This document shows, piece after piece, positions 42,089 through 50,315 of a stretch of DNA of 64,000 nt. The DNA comes from Nocardioides furvisabuli (GTDB lineage Bacteria; Actinomycetota; Actinomycetes; Propionibacteriales; Nocardioidaceae). A model generated the notes under the pieces. It did no database searches and was not told the DNA's origin. It was given only the letters and a program-made list of their open reading frames with translations. The stretch spans positions 328,166 to 392,165 of the forward strand of contig NZ_JAIGQB010000005.1 of the NCBI RefSeq assembly GCF_021083185.1, read 5' to 3'. Numbering within the stretch: the first letter of the stretch is position 1; each line of letters begins with the position of its first letter. The position numbers were made by a program, and so were the translations under genes.

Positions 42089-42289
42089 CTAGGCGTGCTG
42101 GTCGGGGACCATCGCCCCGAGCGCGGGCTGCGTGAGCGTCGTGAGCTCCGCGACCTGCGGCAGGTGCAGGTGAAGGTGGTGCTGCGCCACGAGGGCGCGC
42201 ACCTCGTCGAGCGCGATCCGCTTCTCGTACTCCGCGAACTCGATGCGCTGGCCCAGTGTCGCCAGTATCTCTCGCAGCCGATCATCCAT
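42089..42289 (-). CDS. Small hypothetical protein
   Basis: A 66-residue, mostly helical protein (MDDRLREILATLGQRIEFAE, then a His-rich AQHHLHLHLPQVAEL). No family is recognised. ATG 42289 has an ACGAG element upstream; ATG 42304 would add five residues. It is isolated between the bL37 terminator and the thioesterase gene. Coding bias is the main evidence. Confidence 0.5.
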   Translation of the reverse strand: MDDRLREILATLGQRIEFAEYEKRIALDEVRALVAQHHLHLHLPQVAELTTLTQPALGAMVPDQHA

Positions 42290-42418
42290 GCTCGTTGGCC
42301 CCATTCCGTCCGTGCGCCCCCACGCGCCGTGCGCGAGCCTGCCAGACCGTGGGCCCGCCCGCGACCCATCCGGTCGAGGACGTCCGGGCGGTCTAGTCAG
42401 GTCGGACTTGACGCGAGG

Positions 42419-42793
42419 TCACAGCCGGGCGAGGAACCGCTCGGCGTCAACCACCACGCGGGTGATCTCTCCTGCGGCGAGCACCTTGCCGCTGGTGGTG
42501 TCGCGGGCGCTGACGGTGAAGCGGTGCAGCCGGCCGTCCTCGTAGGCGCTGGAGGCGCTGACCTCGACCTCGGCGCCGACCGGACTGGCGGCGAGGTGCT
42601 CGAGCTGCACCCGGGTGCCGACGCTCGTCGATCCCTCGGGCAGCAGCGGCACCAGCCCGGCGCACGTGGCCGCCTCGAGCCACGCGAGGAGGCGCGGTGT
42701 CCCGAGCACCGGCAGCGAGCCGCTGCCGACGGCTGCAGCCGTGTCGTCGTCACCCACGACGAAGGTCAGGGTGGTGGTCTCGGGGCGGGACAT
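42419..42793 (-). CDS. Hot-dog thioesterase, fluoroacetyl-CoA thioesterase (FlK)-like
   Basis: A 124-residue single hot-dog domain. VLGTPRLLAWLEAATC supplies the Thr and Glu, and RVQLEHLAASPVGAEV the His, of the FlK-type catalytic triad. The closing strand ERF follows the family. Most members are general acyl-CoA thioesterases, not fluoroacetate-resistance enzymes. ATG 42793. It diverges from the sigma gene at 42918. Confidence 0.82.
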   Translation of the reverse strand: MSRPETTTLTFVVGDDDTAAAVGSGSLPVLGTPRLLAWLEAATCAGLVPLLPEGSTSVGTRVQLEHLAASPVGAEVEVSASSAYEDGRLHRFTVSARDTTSGKVLAAGEITRVVVDAERFLARL

Positions 42794-42917
42794 GGCGGAC
42801 CTTCCGACAGATGGGTGGCGCGGTGAGGCAACCTGTGTGCCACCCACACGTCTACCAGACATGGGCACGGGGACCGCAGGACCGGGGGCAGGATCGGGGG
42901 CAGGATCGGGGGTGGCG

Positions 42918-43436
42918 ATGGAGCCGGCAGTCGACATCACTGAGCTCTACGCCGCGCACCGGCTCGCCCTGGTGCGGCTGGCGGTGCTGCTGGTCGACGA
43001 CGTCGCCTCCGCCGAGGACGTCGTGCAGGACGCCTTCGCGGCGCTCGCCCGTCGTCCTGACGCGGTGAGGGACCCGTCGAAGGCGCTGGCCTACCTGCGC
43101 GTCGCGGTGGTGAACACCGCACGCTCCGCGCTGCGGCGACGGCGTACGGCTCGGGCGTACTCCCCGCCCCACGACCTGTCGCCACCCACCCCCGAGGACA
43201 GCGCGGTGCTGGCCGAGGAGCACCGGGAGGTCATCGTGGCGCTGCACACCCTCGCCCCTCGCCAGCGGGAGGTCCTGGTCCTGCGCTACTGGTCGGACCT
43301 GTCCGAGGCGGAGATCGCCCGGACGCTCGACATCAGCCGCGGCACGGTGAAGTCGACCGCGAGCCGCGCGCTCGTGGCCCTGGAGAGGGCCATGCACGCC
43401 CCCGTCACACCGAGCTCGCGAGAGGAGGAGCGATGA
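42918..43436 (+). CDS. ECF sigma factor (SigE-family type), coupled to a membrane protein
   Basis: A 172-residue sigma factor. Region 2 is ITELYAAHRLALVRLAVLLV with DVASAEDVVQDAFAAL; region 4 is APRQREVLVLRYWSDLSEAE with ISRGTVKSTASRALVALE. ATG 42918 gives the normal N-terminus; an upstream ATG (42861) would add a Gly/Ala/Ser repeat encoded by a tandem GGGGGCAGGATC. The next gene's ATG overlaps its stop (ATGA), marking a sigma/anti-sigma pair. Confidence 0.88.
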   Translation: MEPAVDITELYAAHRLALVRLAVLLVDDVASAEDVVQDAFAALARRPDAVRDPSKALAYLRVAVVNTARSALRRRRTARAYSPPHDLSPPTPEDSAVLAEEHREVIVALHTLAPRQREVLVLRYWSDLSEAEIARTLDISRGTVKSTASRALVALERAMHAPVTPSSREEER

Positions 43437-44842
43437 GCACGACACCTGGCGCCCCCGACCTGGAGGCGCGACTGCGCGTAGCCCTCGCCGCGCGGGCCGA
43501 CCTCGTGCGGGGCGAGGACCTGGCCCCGCTGGCCACGGCCACCCCGGTCCGGCGGCGGTGGCCCACGCCGTGGGTCCTGCTCGCGGCGGCCGCGGTGGTC
43601 CTGCTCGTCCTGGGCGTCGTGCTCCAGGGTGTCGGCGGCCGTACGCGCTCCGACGAGGTCGCGCCGGAGCCGGACGCACCGCAGCTCGAGCTGCCTGCCG
43701 ATGTCGGCCGGGACTGGAAGGCCGACGACCTCTCCTCGCCGGCGCGCCTGGACCTGGACGGCGACGGCAGGAAGGAGCGGGTGGACTTCCTCGCCGAGCC
43801 GACGGAGGACTTCGACGGCCGGGTCCGCCTCCAGACCACCGTGAGCACGACGGGGGAGCAGGCGTACGGCATCGCCGAGCTCGGCACCACCATCGGCACC
43901 TCCGCGCTCGACCCGATCGACGCCGACGGCGACGGCGACCAGGAGCTGGTGCTCTACTTCGACGACCCGTCCGCGGTCGGTGGTGGCGGCTACCCGCTGG
44001 TGTTCGACCTGCGCGACGGGCTGCTGGTCCGGGCGGTCGTGGAGGACCCGGAGCTGCTGGTGCGGGGGTCCGTGCCCGTCGACGGGAGCGCGACCGAGCA
44101 CTTCCGGATGGTCCACCTGCACGACTACTGGTTCGAGCAGGGGACGCTCTGGTCGAGCCGGTCGGTCAACGCCTACGCGGAGGGGAACATGACGCTCCTG
44201 CGTCCCGAGACGATCGTCGTCGATGCCTGGCGGTGGGCCCTCGGCGACGACGGAGTGCTCCGGCACGTGGAGGAGGCGTGCCTGCGGCAGGGCCTCGAGG
44301 CGTCGCAGCCGTGCGGTAACGACACCGAGAACGAGCTGCCCTCCATCGTCCCCGTGGCGGGGGAGACCATCGGTGCCGGGGGCCGGGCCGTCTTCGACGT
44401 CGGCTACCGCTACACCGTGAGCGTCGAGGCGGGCGACCCGGCGACCCTGGTCGTGCGGGGAGAGGACGGCCGCACGCTCCGACACGACCTCGCCGTGGCG
44501 GATGCCCGCGTGTCGACCACCCAACCCACCTCCGTCATGTCGGACGGAGCGTCCTTCTACGTCACCTCCGCCTCCGACCCGTCGTACGCCCAGGTGCTGG
44601 TGCAGGACGGCGATCGCCTGCGCGCGCTCGACACGACCGGTGACGTCGAGCTGACCGACGACGCGACCACGCGCACCTGGCTCACCGCCGGCGGCGCGCT
44701 CGTCACGGCAGTGGCAGAGGAGGAGGGCGCTTGGCGGGCGTGGCAGTGGCAGATGGTCTCCGGCGCCGAGATGGCCGCGCTCCCGTCGGGGACGGTGTGC
44801 TTCGACGACCCGTCCGACCCCGCGACGGTGCGCCGCTGCTGA
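43433..44842 (+). CDS. Putative anti-sigma membrane protein with extracellular Ca-loop (VCBS-like) domain
   Basis: A 469-residue protein. About 42 cytoplasmic residues precede one membrane helix (residues 43-68). The extracellular part has two DxDxDG loops, at D107 (LDLDGDGRKERVDF) and D163 (IDADGDGDQELVLY), as in FG-GAP/VCBS propeller repeats that bind calcium. Two cysteine pairs are probable disulfides. It overlaps the sigma gene, so its cytoplasmic tail is the likely anti-sigma; no HxxxCxxC zinc site is present. The external signal is unknown. Confidence 0.72.
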   Translation: MSTTPGAPDLEARLRVALAARADLVRGEDLAPLATATPVRRRWPTPWVLLAAAAVVLLVLGVVLQGVGGRTRSDEVAPEPDAPQLELPADVGRDWKADDLSSPARLDLDGDGRKERVDFLAEPTEDFDGRVRLQTTVSTTGEQAYGIAELGTTIGTSALDPIDADGDGDQELVLYFDDPSAVGGGGYPLVFDLRDGLLVRAVVEDPELLVRGSVPVDGSATEHFRMVHLHDYWFEQGTLWSSRSVNAYAEGNMTLLRPETIVVDAWRWALGDDGVLRHVEEACLRQGLEASQPCGNDTENELPSIVPVAGETIGAGGRAVFDVGYRYTVSVEAGDPATLVVRGEDGRTLRHDLAVADARVSTTQPTSVMSDGASFYVTSASDPSYAQVLVQDGDRLRALDTTGDVELTDDATTRTWLTAGGALVTAVAEEEGAWRAWQWQMVSGAEMAALPSGTVCFDDPSDPATVRRC

Positions 44843-44843
44843 G

Positions 44844-45326
44844 TCAGAACCGCTTCGCGAAGGTGATGAGCTCGACCCCCGCCAGCGGCGACCAGTCGCG
44901 CGCGGGGTCGCGGGCGTAGCCCAGCCGGCGGTAGATCCGGTGTGCGGCTGTCATCGCAGCCAGCGAGGACAGTGCCATCCCGGCCGCGCCGTGCTCCCGC
45001 GCCCGCTCCTCGCACCGGGCGGCGAGCGCCGTGCCGGCACCTCTCCCGCGGGCGTCGAGGTCGACGGCGAGCATCCGGAACTCTCCCTCGTCGGGACGGC
45101 TGACCTCGCGGTAGGACGACCCCGGCGGGCAGCAGGTCACGCTGCCCAGCAGCCGGTCGCCGGCGACGGCGACCCACAGCTCGGCCGCCGCGGCCCGCGA
45201 GGCGGCGTCGCGCAGCCGGGCCACGTAGGGGTCGGCCGGGCCGCGCGTGTACGCCGCGTAGGCGCGCACGGTCAGCTCGCCGACCGCCTGGTGCTCCTCT
45301 GGTCGCGCGAGGCGCACCTCCACCAC
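44844..45326 (-). CDS. GNAT-family N-acetyltransferase
   Basis: A 160-residue GNAT enzyme. The acetyl-CoA loop is LAVDLDARGRGAGTALAARC, a version of the Q/RxxGxG/A motif, followed by MTAAHRIYRRLGYARD. The substrate is unknown. GTG start. It is convergent with the anti-sigma-like gene (1 bp gap) and 10 bp from the TPP-enzyme gene on the same strand. Confidence 0.85.
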   Translation of the reverse strand: MVEVRLARPEEHQAVGELTVRAYAAYTRGPADPYVARLRDAASRAAAAELWVAVAGDRLLGSVTCCPPGSSYREVSRPDEGEFRMLAVDLDARGRGAGTALAARCEERAREHGAAGMALSSLAAMTAAHRIYRRLGYARDPARDWSPLAGVELITFAKRF

Positions 45327-45336
45327 GGCGGCCGGC

Positions 45337-47016
45337 TCAGATGCCGAACGTGTTGCGGGGGTAGGCCGCCTCGACGTCGGTGATCACGTTGACGAGGTAG
45401 GGGACACCGGCGGCGTACGCGCGGTCGAGCGCGGGCCCGATCTGCTTCGGGTCGGTGACCGTCTCGCCGGCGCCGCCGAGCGCCTTCACCACGTCGTCGT
45501 ACGGCGTGCGCTGGCCGAGGTCGGCGATGACGTCGTAGCCGTAGAGCATCTGCATCGGACCCTTCTCCAGGCCCCACGCGGAGTTGTTGCCCATCACCAT
45601 GACGACCGGCAGGTCGTGGCGCACCAGCGTGTCGACGTCCATGAGGGAGAAGCCGGCAGCGCCGTCACCGAGCAGCAGCGTCACCTGGGCCGACGGACGA
45701 GCGATGCGGGCGGCGATCGCGGCACCCAGGCCCGCGCCGAGACAGCCGTAGGGGCCGGGGTCGAGCCAGCCGCCGGGTCGTTTCGGCTCGACGTACTTGC
45801 CGGCGAAGGAGACGAAGTCGCCGCCGTCGCCGATGACGACGGAGTCGTCGGCCAGTCGCGGCACCAGCTCGCCGTAGATGCGCGCCGGGTGGATCGGATC
45901 GGCCTCGGCGGTGAGCAGCTCGGCGTCGCGCGCCGCGGCGACCTCGACCTGGTCGGCGAGCTGGTCGGACCAGGCCTGCCAGTCGGGCTTGGCGCCGCGC
46001 TCGATCGCAGCCTGGAGGCCGTCGAGGACCGTGGTGAGGTCACCGGAGACCGATGCGGCCAGCTCGGCGTGGCCGGAGACCTGGCCGGGGGAGTCGGCGA
46101 TGTGCACGACCTTCGCGAACTCGCCCTGCGGGTTCTTGTCCGGACCGCCGAAGGCGCCGTAGCCGAGGCGGAAGTCGAGCGGCGTGCCGACGACGACGAC
46201 GAGGTCGGCACCGGACAGCGCGGCACCGCGAGCCTTGGTGACCAGGCAGCGGTGCCCGCCGGGGATCACGCCACGGCCCATGCCGTTGGTGAGCGTCGGC
46301 AGGCCGAGGTCCTCCACGAGCCGGAGCGCGGCGACCTCGGCGTGGTCGGCCCACACGTCGGTGCCGAGGATGAGCACGGGACGCCGGGCCGCAGCCAGCA
46401 GCCGTGCGACCTTCTCCACCGCGTCGGGGTCGGGTTCGATGCGGGTGCCCTCGCCGGAGGCGATCGTCCCGGTCGAGGAGTTGAAGAACTCGTCCATCGG
46501 CACGTCGACGAAGACGGGACCGCGGTGGCTCGAGCGGGCCAGGGTGAAGGCCTCGTCCATGCCGCCGGCCACGTCGGCTGCGGTCATGAGGGTCCGTGCG
46601 GCCTTCGCGACCGGCGCGATGATCGGCGGCTGGTCGAGCTCCTGGAGGGAGCCGCTGCCCCAGCGGTTCTGCGGGGCGCGACCGCCGACGACGACCATCG
46701 GCGAACCGGCGAACTGGGCCTGCGCGATCGCGCTGATGCCGTTGGTGACGCCGGGGCCTGCGGTGAGGACGGCGAGGCCGGGCACGCGGGTGAGCTTGCC
46801 GGTGGCCTCGGCGGCGAACGCGGCGGTCTGCTCGTGGCGCACGTCCAGCAGGCGCATCGGCGGGCCCTGTCCCTCGGCCTGCGTCCTCACCGCGCCGTCG
46901 TACATCGGGAAGACGTGGGCACCCGAGAGGGTGAACATGGTCTCGACGCCGTGGGCGCGGGCGACGTGGACGGCCAGCTCGCCGCTGTGGCCGGAGATGT
47001 CGGTGGACTCGCTCAT
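45337..47016 (-). CDS. TPP-dependent acetolactate synthase-like enzyme (IlvG type)
   Basis: A 559-residue thiamine-diphosphate enzyme. Domain 1 has the catalytic Glu in DVRHEQTAAFAAEATGKLTR; the central domain is AHS-like; domain 3 has the TPP motif GDGAAGFSLMDVDTLV ending in MGNN. It is very close in pattern to mycobacterial IlvG (Rv1820), including PMQMLYGYDV and an aromatic NTFGI end. True activity could be acetolactate synthase or a 2-hydroxyacyl-CoA lyase/oxalyl-CoA decarboxylase-like reaction. No small regulatory subunit is adjacent. Confidence 0.85.
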   Translation of the reverse strand: MSESTDISGHSGELAVHVARAHGVETMFTLSGAHVFPMYDGAVRTQAEGQGPPMRLLDVRHEQTAAFAAEATGKLTRVPGLAVLTAGPGVTNGISAIAQAQFAGSPMVVVGGRAPQNRWGSGSLQELDQPPIIAPVAKAARTLMTAADVAGGMDEAFTLARSSHRGPVFVDVPMDEFFNSSTGTIASGEGTRIEPDPDAVEKVARLLAAARRPVLILGTDVWADHAEVAALRLVEDLGLPTLTNGMGRGVIPGGHRCLVTKARGAALSGADLVVVVGTPLDFRLGYGAFGGPDKNPQGEFAKVVHIADSPGQVSGHAELAASVSGDLTTVLDGLQAAIERGAKPDWQAWSDQLADQVEVAAARDAELLTAEADPIHPARIYGELVPRLADDSVVIGDGGDFVSFAGKYVEPKRPGGWLDPGPYGCLGAGLGAAIAARIARPSAQVTLLLGDGAAGFSLMDVDTLVRHDLPVVMVMGNNSAWGLEKGPMQMLYGYDVIADLGQRTPYDDVVKALGGAGETVTDPKQIGPALDRAYAAGVPYLVNVITDVEAAYPRNTFGI

Positions 47017-47048
47017 GCTCCGCAGGCTAGTCGGTGCCGGGTCGGAGG

Positions 47049-47903
47049 CTAGTCCGTGCCGGGTCGCAGGAAGGGCGTGTTGGTCATCCGGAGCGCCTCG
47101 ATCAGCACGAGCAGCAGGTCGGGGCGCACCTGCGGTGAGTCGGGCGCCAGGGACAGCTGGACGAAGAGCGCGCGCAGGAACGACTGGGGCGCGTGGGTGC
47201 GGGCGAACGGGTCGTGGTCGACGGGGCCGCCGAACGCGTTGGCCGCGGCACCGATGCGGTGCACCCAGGGCTCGAGGACGTCGGTGCCGAGCGTGTTGCA
47301 CCGCAGGATCCGCATCGCTGCATGGGCCATCCGGTCGGGCTCGCCGGACTCGAGCGGCTGGTCGGCGGGCTGCTGGAGCAGGCGCTCGGCGAGGATGTCG
47401 AGCAGGACCCTGTGCTCGTCGCCCGTGAGGTGCGGGGACTCGGCGAGGGCACCGATCGTGTCCGCTCCGTGGGCGATCGCGTGGGCCCACCCCTTGCCCG
47501 GCACGAAGCCGCGGGTGTCGACCTCGGCGAGGAACCAGACCGCGATCCGGTCGCCCCAGTCCATGATCTTCGCCGGGGGCATCAGGTGCTCGGCGTTGTC
47601 GCGCTCGAGGCACTCGGCGAGGATCAGCGCGCTGAAGCTGCGCCGGAAGACGGTGTCGGTGCCCTGCTCGCCGAGTCCGACGGACAATCCGGTGACCATG
47701 CCGTCGCCGAGGCCGGCGAGCAGGTCGTCGTAGACGCCGCGGTCGATCCACGTCGCGAGGGCGGGGTAGGCGGTGCCGTCGCGCACCTCTGGCTGCGTGG
47801 AGCCGAGCATCGTGGTGAGCTCCGCGGTCAGGTCGCCGAGCGGGCGGTCCGAGGGGACCTCGAAACCAGCCGCCTGCACCTGGTCCCAGTAGCCGATCGA
47901 CAT
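47049..47903 (-). CDS. DUF2785 family protein
   Basis: A 284-residue, all-helical soluble protein. FSALILAECLERDN, KIMDWGDRIAVWFLAEVDTR and GKGWAHAIAHGADTIGALAESP are typical of DUF2785, a helical-repeat family of unknown function. It is divergent from pdtaS (69 bp) and lies upstream of the IlvG-like gene on the same strand. Confidence 0.82.
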   Translation of the reverse strand: MSIGYWDQVQAAGFEVPSDRPLGDLTAELTTMLGSTQPEVRDGTAYPALATWIDRGVYDDLLAGLGDGMVTGLSVGLGEQGTDTVFRRSFSALILAECLERDNAEHLMPPAKIMDWGDRIAVWFLAEVDTRGFVPGKGWAHAIAHGADTIGALAESPHLTGDEHRVLLDILAERLLQQPADQPLESGEPDRMAHAAMRILRCNTLGTDVLEPWVHRIGAAANAFGGPVDHDPFARTHAPQSFLRALFVQLSLAPDSPQVRPDLLLVLIEALRMTNTPFLRPGTD

Positions 47904-47972
47904 GCGGCCCATCCTGCCAGCAGGCACCGACGTCGCCCCAGCCCGGTCCGGGGCTGGCCCTAGGGTGGCCGG

Positions 47973-49442
47973 GTGCCCTCCCTCCACGAGCTCGTGCGCG
48001 CCCACACCGACCTCGTCGAGGACGACATCGCGTGGCTCCAGCTGCTCATGGCCGACTGGCAGATCCTCGCCGACCTGTCCTTCGCGGACCTCGTGCTGTG
48101 GCTCCCGGACCGGGAGGGCAAGGGCTACTGGGCCGGTGGCCAGATGCGACCCACGACCGGCCCGACCGCGCTCGTGGACGACGTCCTCGGCACCTTCATC
48201 CCCACGGGCCGGCGCCGGATGCTCGACGAGGCGCTGGGCACCGGCCGCCTCGTGCGCGAGGGAGACCCCGAGTGGCGTGACGACGTGCCCGTGCGGGTGG
48301 AGGTCATCCCGGTGCGCCGTGCGGGCCGGGTGATCGCCCTGATCGCACGCAACACCAACCTGCTCGGCGTACGCACGCCCAGCCGGCTCGAGCTGAGCTA
48401 CCTGCAGACCGCGGCCGACCTGACCCAGATGATCGCCTCGGGCCACTTCCCGCTGCCGGGGCAGCGCAGCGACCACGCCGACTCACCCCGCGTGGGCGAC
48501 GGGTTCGTCCGCCTCGACCCGACCGGACGCGTCGTCTACGCCAGTCCCAACGGCCTCTCGGCCTACCGCCGCCTCGGCCTCCAGGGCGACCTGACCGGGC
48601 TCGTGCTCACCGACCTGACCCGCGACCTGGTGCCGGCGCGCAAGCGGATCGACGAGGAGACGCTGAGCGCGGTGCTGGGCGGTCGCGACGGGCGCGCGAC
48701 CGAGGTCGGCACCGACGAGGTCACCCTCATCGTGCGGAGCATCCCTTTGCGTCCGCAGGGGGACCGGAGTGGTGCGCTGCTGCTGGTCCGCGACGTCACC
48801 GAGCTGCGCAGCCGCGACCGCGAGCTCGTCACCAAGGACGTCACGATCCGCGAGATCCACCACCGCGTGAAGAACAACCTCCAGACCGTGGCCGCGCTGC
48901 TGCGCCTCCAGGCGAGGCGTACGCAGGCCGAGGACGCCAAGGCGGCCCTCGAGGAGGCCGTGCGCCGGGTCGGGTCGATCGCGATCGTGCACGAGACGCT
49001 CAGCCACGCCGTCGAGGAAACGGTCGACTTCGACGAGATCGCCGACCGGCTCGGGGCGATGGTGGTCGACGTCAGCGGCGTCGAGGTGCCTGTCCGCGTC
49101 GTGCGCGAGGGGTCCTTCGGCAAGCTGGCGTCCGAGGCCGCGACGCCGCTGGCCATGGTGCTGACCGAGCTGCTGCAGAACGCGGTCGAGCACGGCTACG
49201 CGAGGGACTCCGGGCGCACCGAGGGGCGCGTCGTGGTCACCGCACGCCGCATCGTCGGTCGCCTGCACGTGGTCGTCGAGGACGACGGGCGCGGGCTTCC
49301 CGAGTCCTTCGACCTCGACGCCTCGACCCAGCTGGGTCTCTCGATCGTGCGCACGCTCGTGGAGTCCGAGCTCGGCGGGATGCTCGAGATCGGACCCGGG
49401 AGCCGCGGCACGCGGGTGCAGGCGGACCTGCCCGTCGAGTAG
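47973..49442 (+). CDS. pdtaS: PdtaS-type sensor histidine kinase
   Basis: A 489-residue cytosolic histidine kinase. A GAF-like domain (about 1-145) and a PAS domain (about 170-285) precede a HisKA_2 segment IREIHHRVKNNLQTVAALLR (His296/297) and a HATPase with ELLQNAVEHGY and VVEDDGRGLP. This is the orphan kinase that signals to the antiterminator response regulator PdtaR; pdtaR is not in the window. It is next to whiB1, as in mycobacteria. GTG start. Confidence 0.92.
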   Translation: MPSLHELVRAHTDLVEDDIAWLQLLMADWQILADLSFADLVLWLPDREGKGYWAGGQMRPTTGPTALVDDVLGTFIPTGRRRMLDEALGTGRLVREGDPEWRDDVPVRVEVIPVRRAGRVIALIARNTNLLGVRTPSRLELSYLQTAADLTQMIASGHFPLPGQRSDHADSPRVGDGFVRLDPTGRVVYASPNGLSAYRRLGLQGDLTGLVLTDLTRDLVPARKRIDEETLSAVLGGRDGRATEVGTDEVTLIVRSIPLRPQGDRSGALLLVRDVTELRSRDRELVTKDVTIREIHHRVKNNLQTVAALLRLQARRTQAEDAKAALEEAVRRVGSIAIVHETLSHAVEETVDFDEIADRLGAMVVDVSGVEVPVRVVREGSFGKLASEAATPLAMVLTELLQNAVEHGYARDSGRTEGRVVVTARRIVGRLHVVVEDDGRGLPESFDLDASTQLGLSIVRTLVESELGGMLEIGPGSRGTRVQADLPVE

Positions 49443-49475
49443 CCGGGCTGGCCGATCGACGCGAGGGGCCCGCGG

Positions 49476-49727
49476 TCAGGCGGTGCGGATGCGGGCGCGG
49501 GCGTTGCGGCGCTTCAGCGCGCGCCGCTCGTCCTCGCTGAGGCCACCCCACACTCCGTGGTCCTGCCCGGCCTCCAGGGCCCAGGCGAGGCACTGCTCGC
49601 GCACCTCACAGCGCCGGCACACCTGCTTCGCCTCCTCGATCTGGAGGATTGCGGGACCGGTGTTGCCGATCGGGAAGAACAGCTCAGGGTCCTCGTCGAG
49701 GCATGCAGAGCGACTGCGCCAATCCAT
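49476..49727 (-). CDS. whiB1: WhiB-family iron-sulfur regulator, WhiB1 type
   Basis: An 83-residue WhiB protein. Cluster ligands are C9, C37, C40 and C46, the positions known for mycobacterial WhiB1. The GVWGG turn (HGVWGGLSEDERRALKRR) and the basic C-terminus for DNA binding follow. It binds a nitric-oxide-sensitive 4Fe-4S cluster and the primary sigma factor. It is convergent with pdtaS (33 bp). The 156-bp upstream spacer is shared with a divergent membrane gene. Confidence 0.95.
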   Translation of the reverse strand: MDWRSRSACLDEDPELFFPIGNTGPAILQIEEAKQVCRRCEVREQCLAWALEAGQDHGVWGGLSEDERRALKRRNARARIRTA

Positions 49728-49883
49728 GGGTAGGGAAATCCCTCTTTCTCGTCACAGGCAGGTGCTGTTCTCGGACAATCAGCTGGGCCCGGGCGCCACG
49801 CAGCGCAGCGACAAGACTCGCAAGACTTGAACGTTCACACAACCCCCAACGCTGGTCGTGTCCGTCACAACTAGTGTTGAGCC

Positions 49884-50303
49884 GTGCCCGTTACACCTTC
49901 TGACATTCCCCCTGGACCAGACAGTAGCGCGGTGCCCCCGCTCGTGGTCGCCGCCTCGCTCGTCTCAGTGGAGGCGTTGGTGCTCCTCGCCCTCGGTGTC
50001 CTGGAGCTGGCGAACCTCCGCGTCATCCGGCTGACCATGGGCCTGACCACCTCGGTGTTCTTCCTCGCGGCCGCTGCCGGGCTCGCGTGGTGCGCCTGGT
50101 CGCTGTGGAAGGTACGCCGCTGGGCGCGCGGACCGGTCGTGATGGCGCAGCTGATCCAGCTGGGCCTTGCGTGGAACTTCCGGGACGTCGGGACCCTCGT
50201 GCTCCCGCTGTCGCTGGCCCTCGTCGCACTGGTCGTCATCGTCGGCCTGCTGCATCCCGCGACGACAGAGGTCCTCGAGCAGGACGCACGGCTCGACCCC
50301 TGA
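49884..50303 (+). CDS. Four-helix membrane protein, unknown
   Basis: A 139-residue integral-membrane protein with four hydrophobic segments (about 17-42, 48-70, 82-98, 103-124). It starts with GTG after a TGA-containing spacer. No family is recognised. Divergent from whiB1 and convergent with the sigF-type gene. Similar small membrane proteins sit next to whiB1 in related genomes, to my recollection, but this is not proof of a link. Confidence 0.65.
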   Translation: MPVTPSDIPPGPDSSAVPPLVVAASLVSVEALVLLALGVLELANLRVIRLTMGLTTSVFFLAAAAGLAWCAWSLWKVRRWARGPVVMAQLIQLGLAWNFRDVGTLVLPLSLALVALVVIVGLLHPATTEVLEQDARLDP

Positions 50304-50315
50304 GCGGGGCCCGGG

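Noticed and set aside
42861..42917. Upstream start for the sigma factor giving a Gly/Ala/Ser repeat
   Set aside because: The repeat is unlike any sigma N-terminus and arises from a 12-bp tandem duplication; ATG 42918 fits the family.
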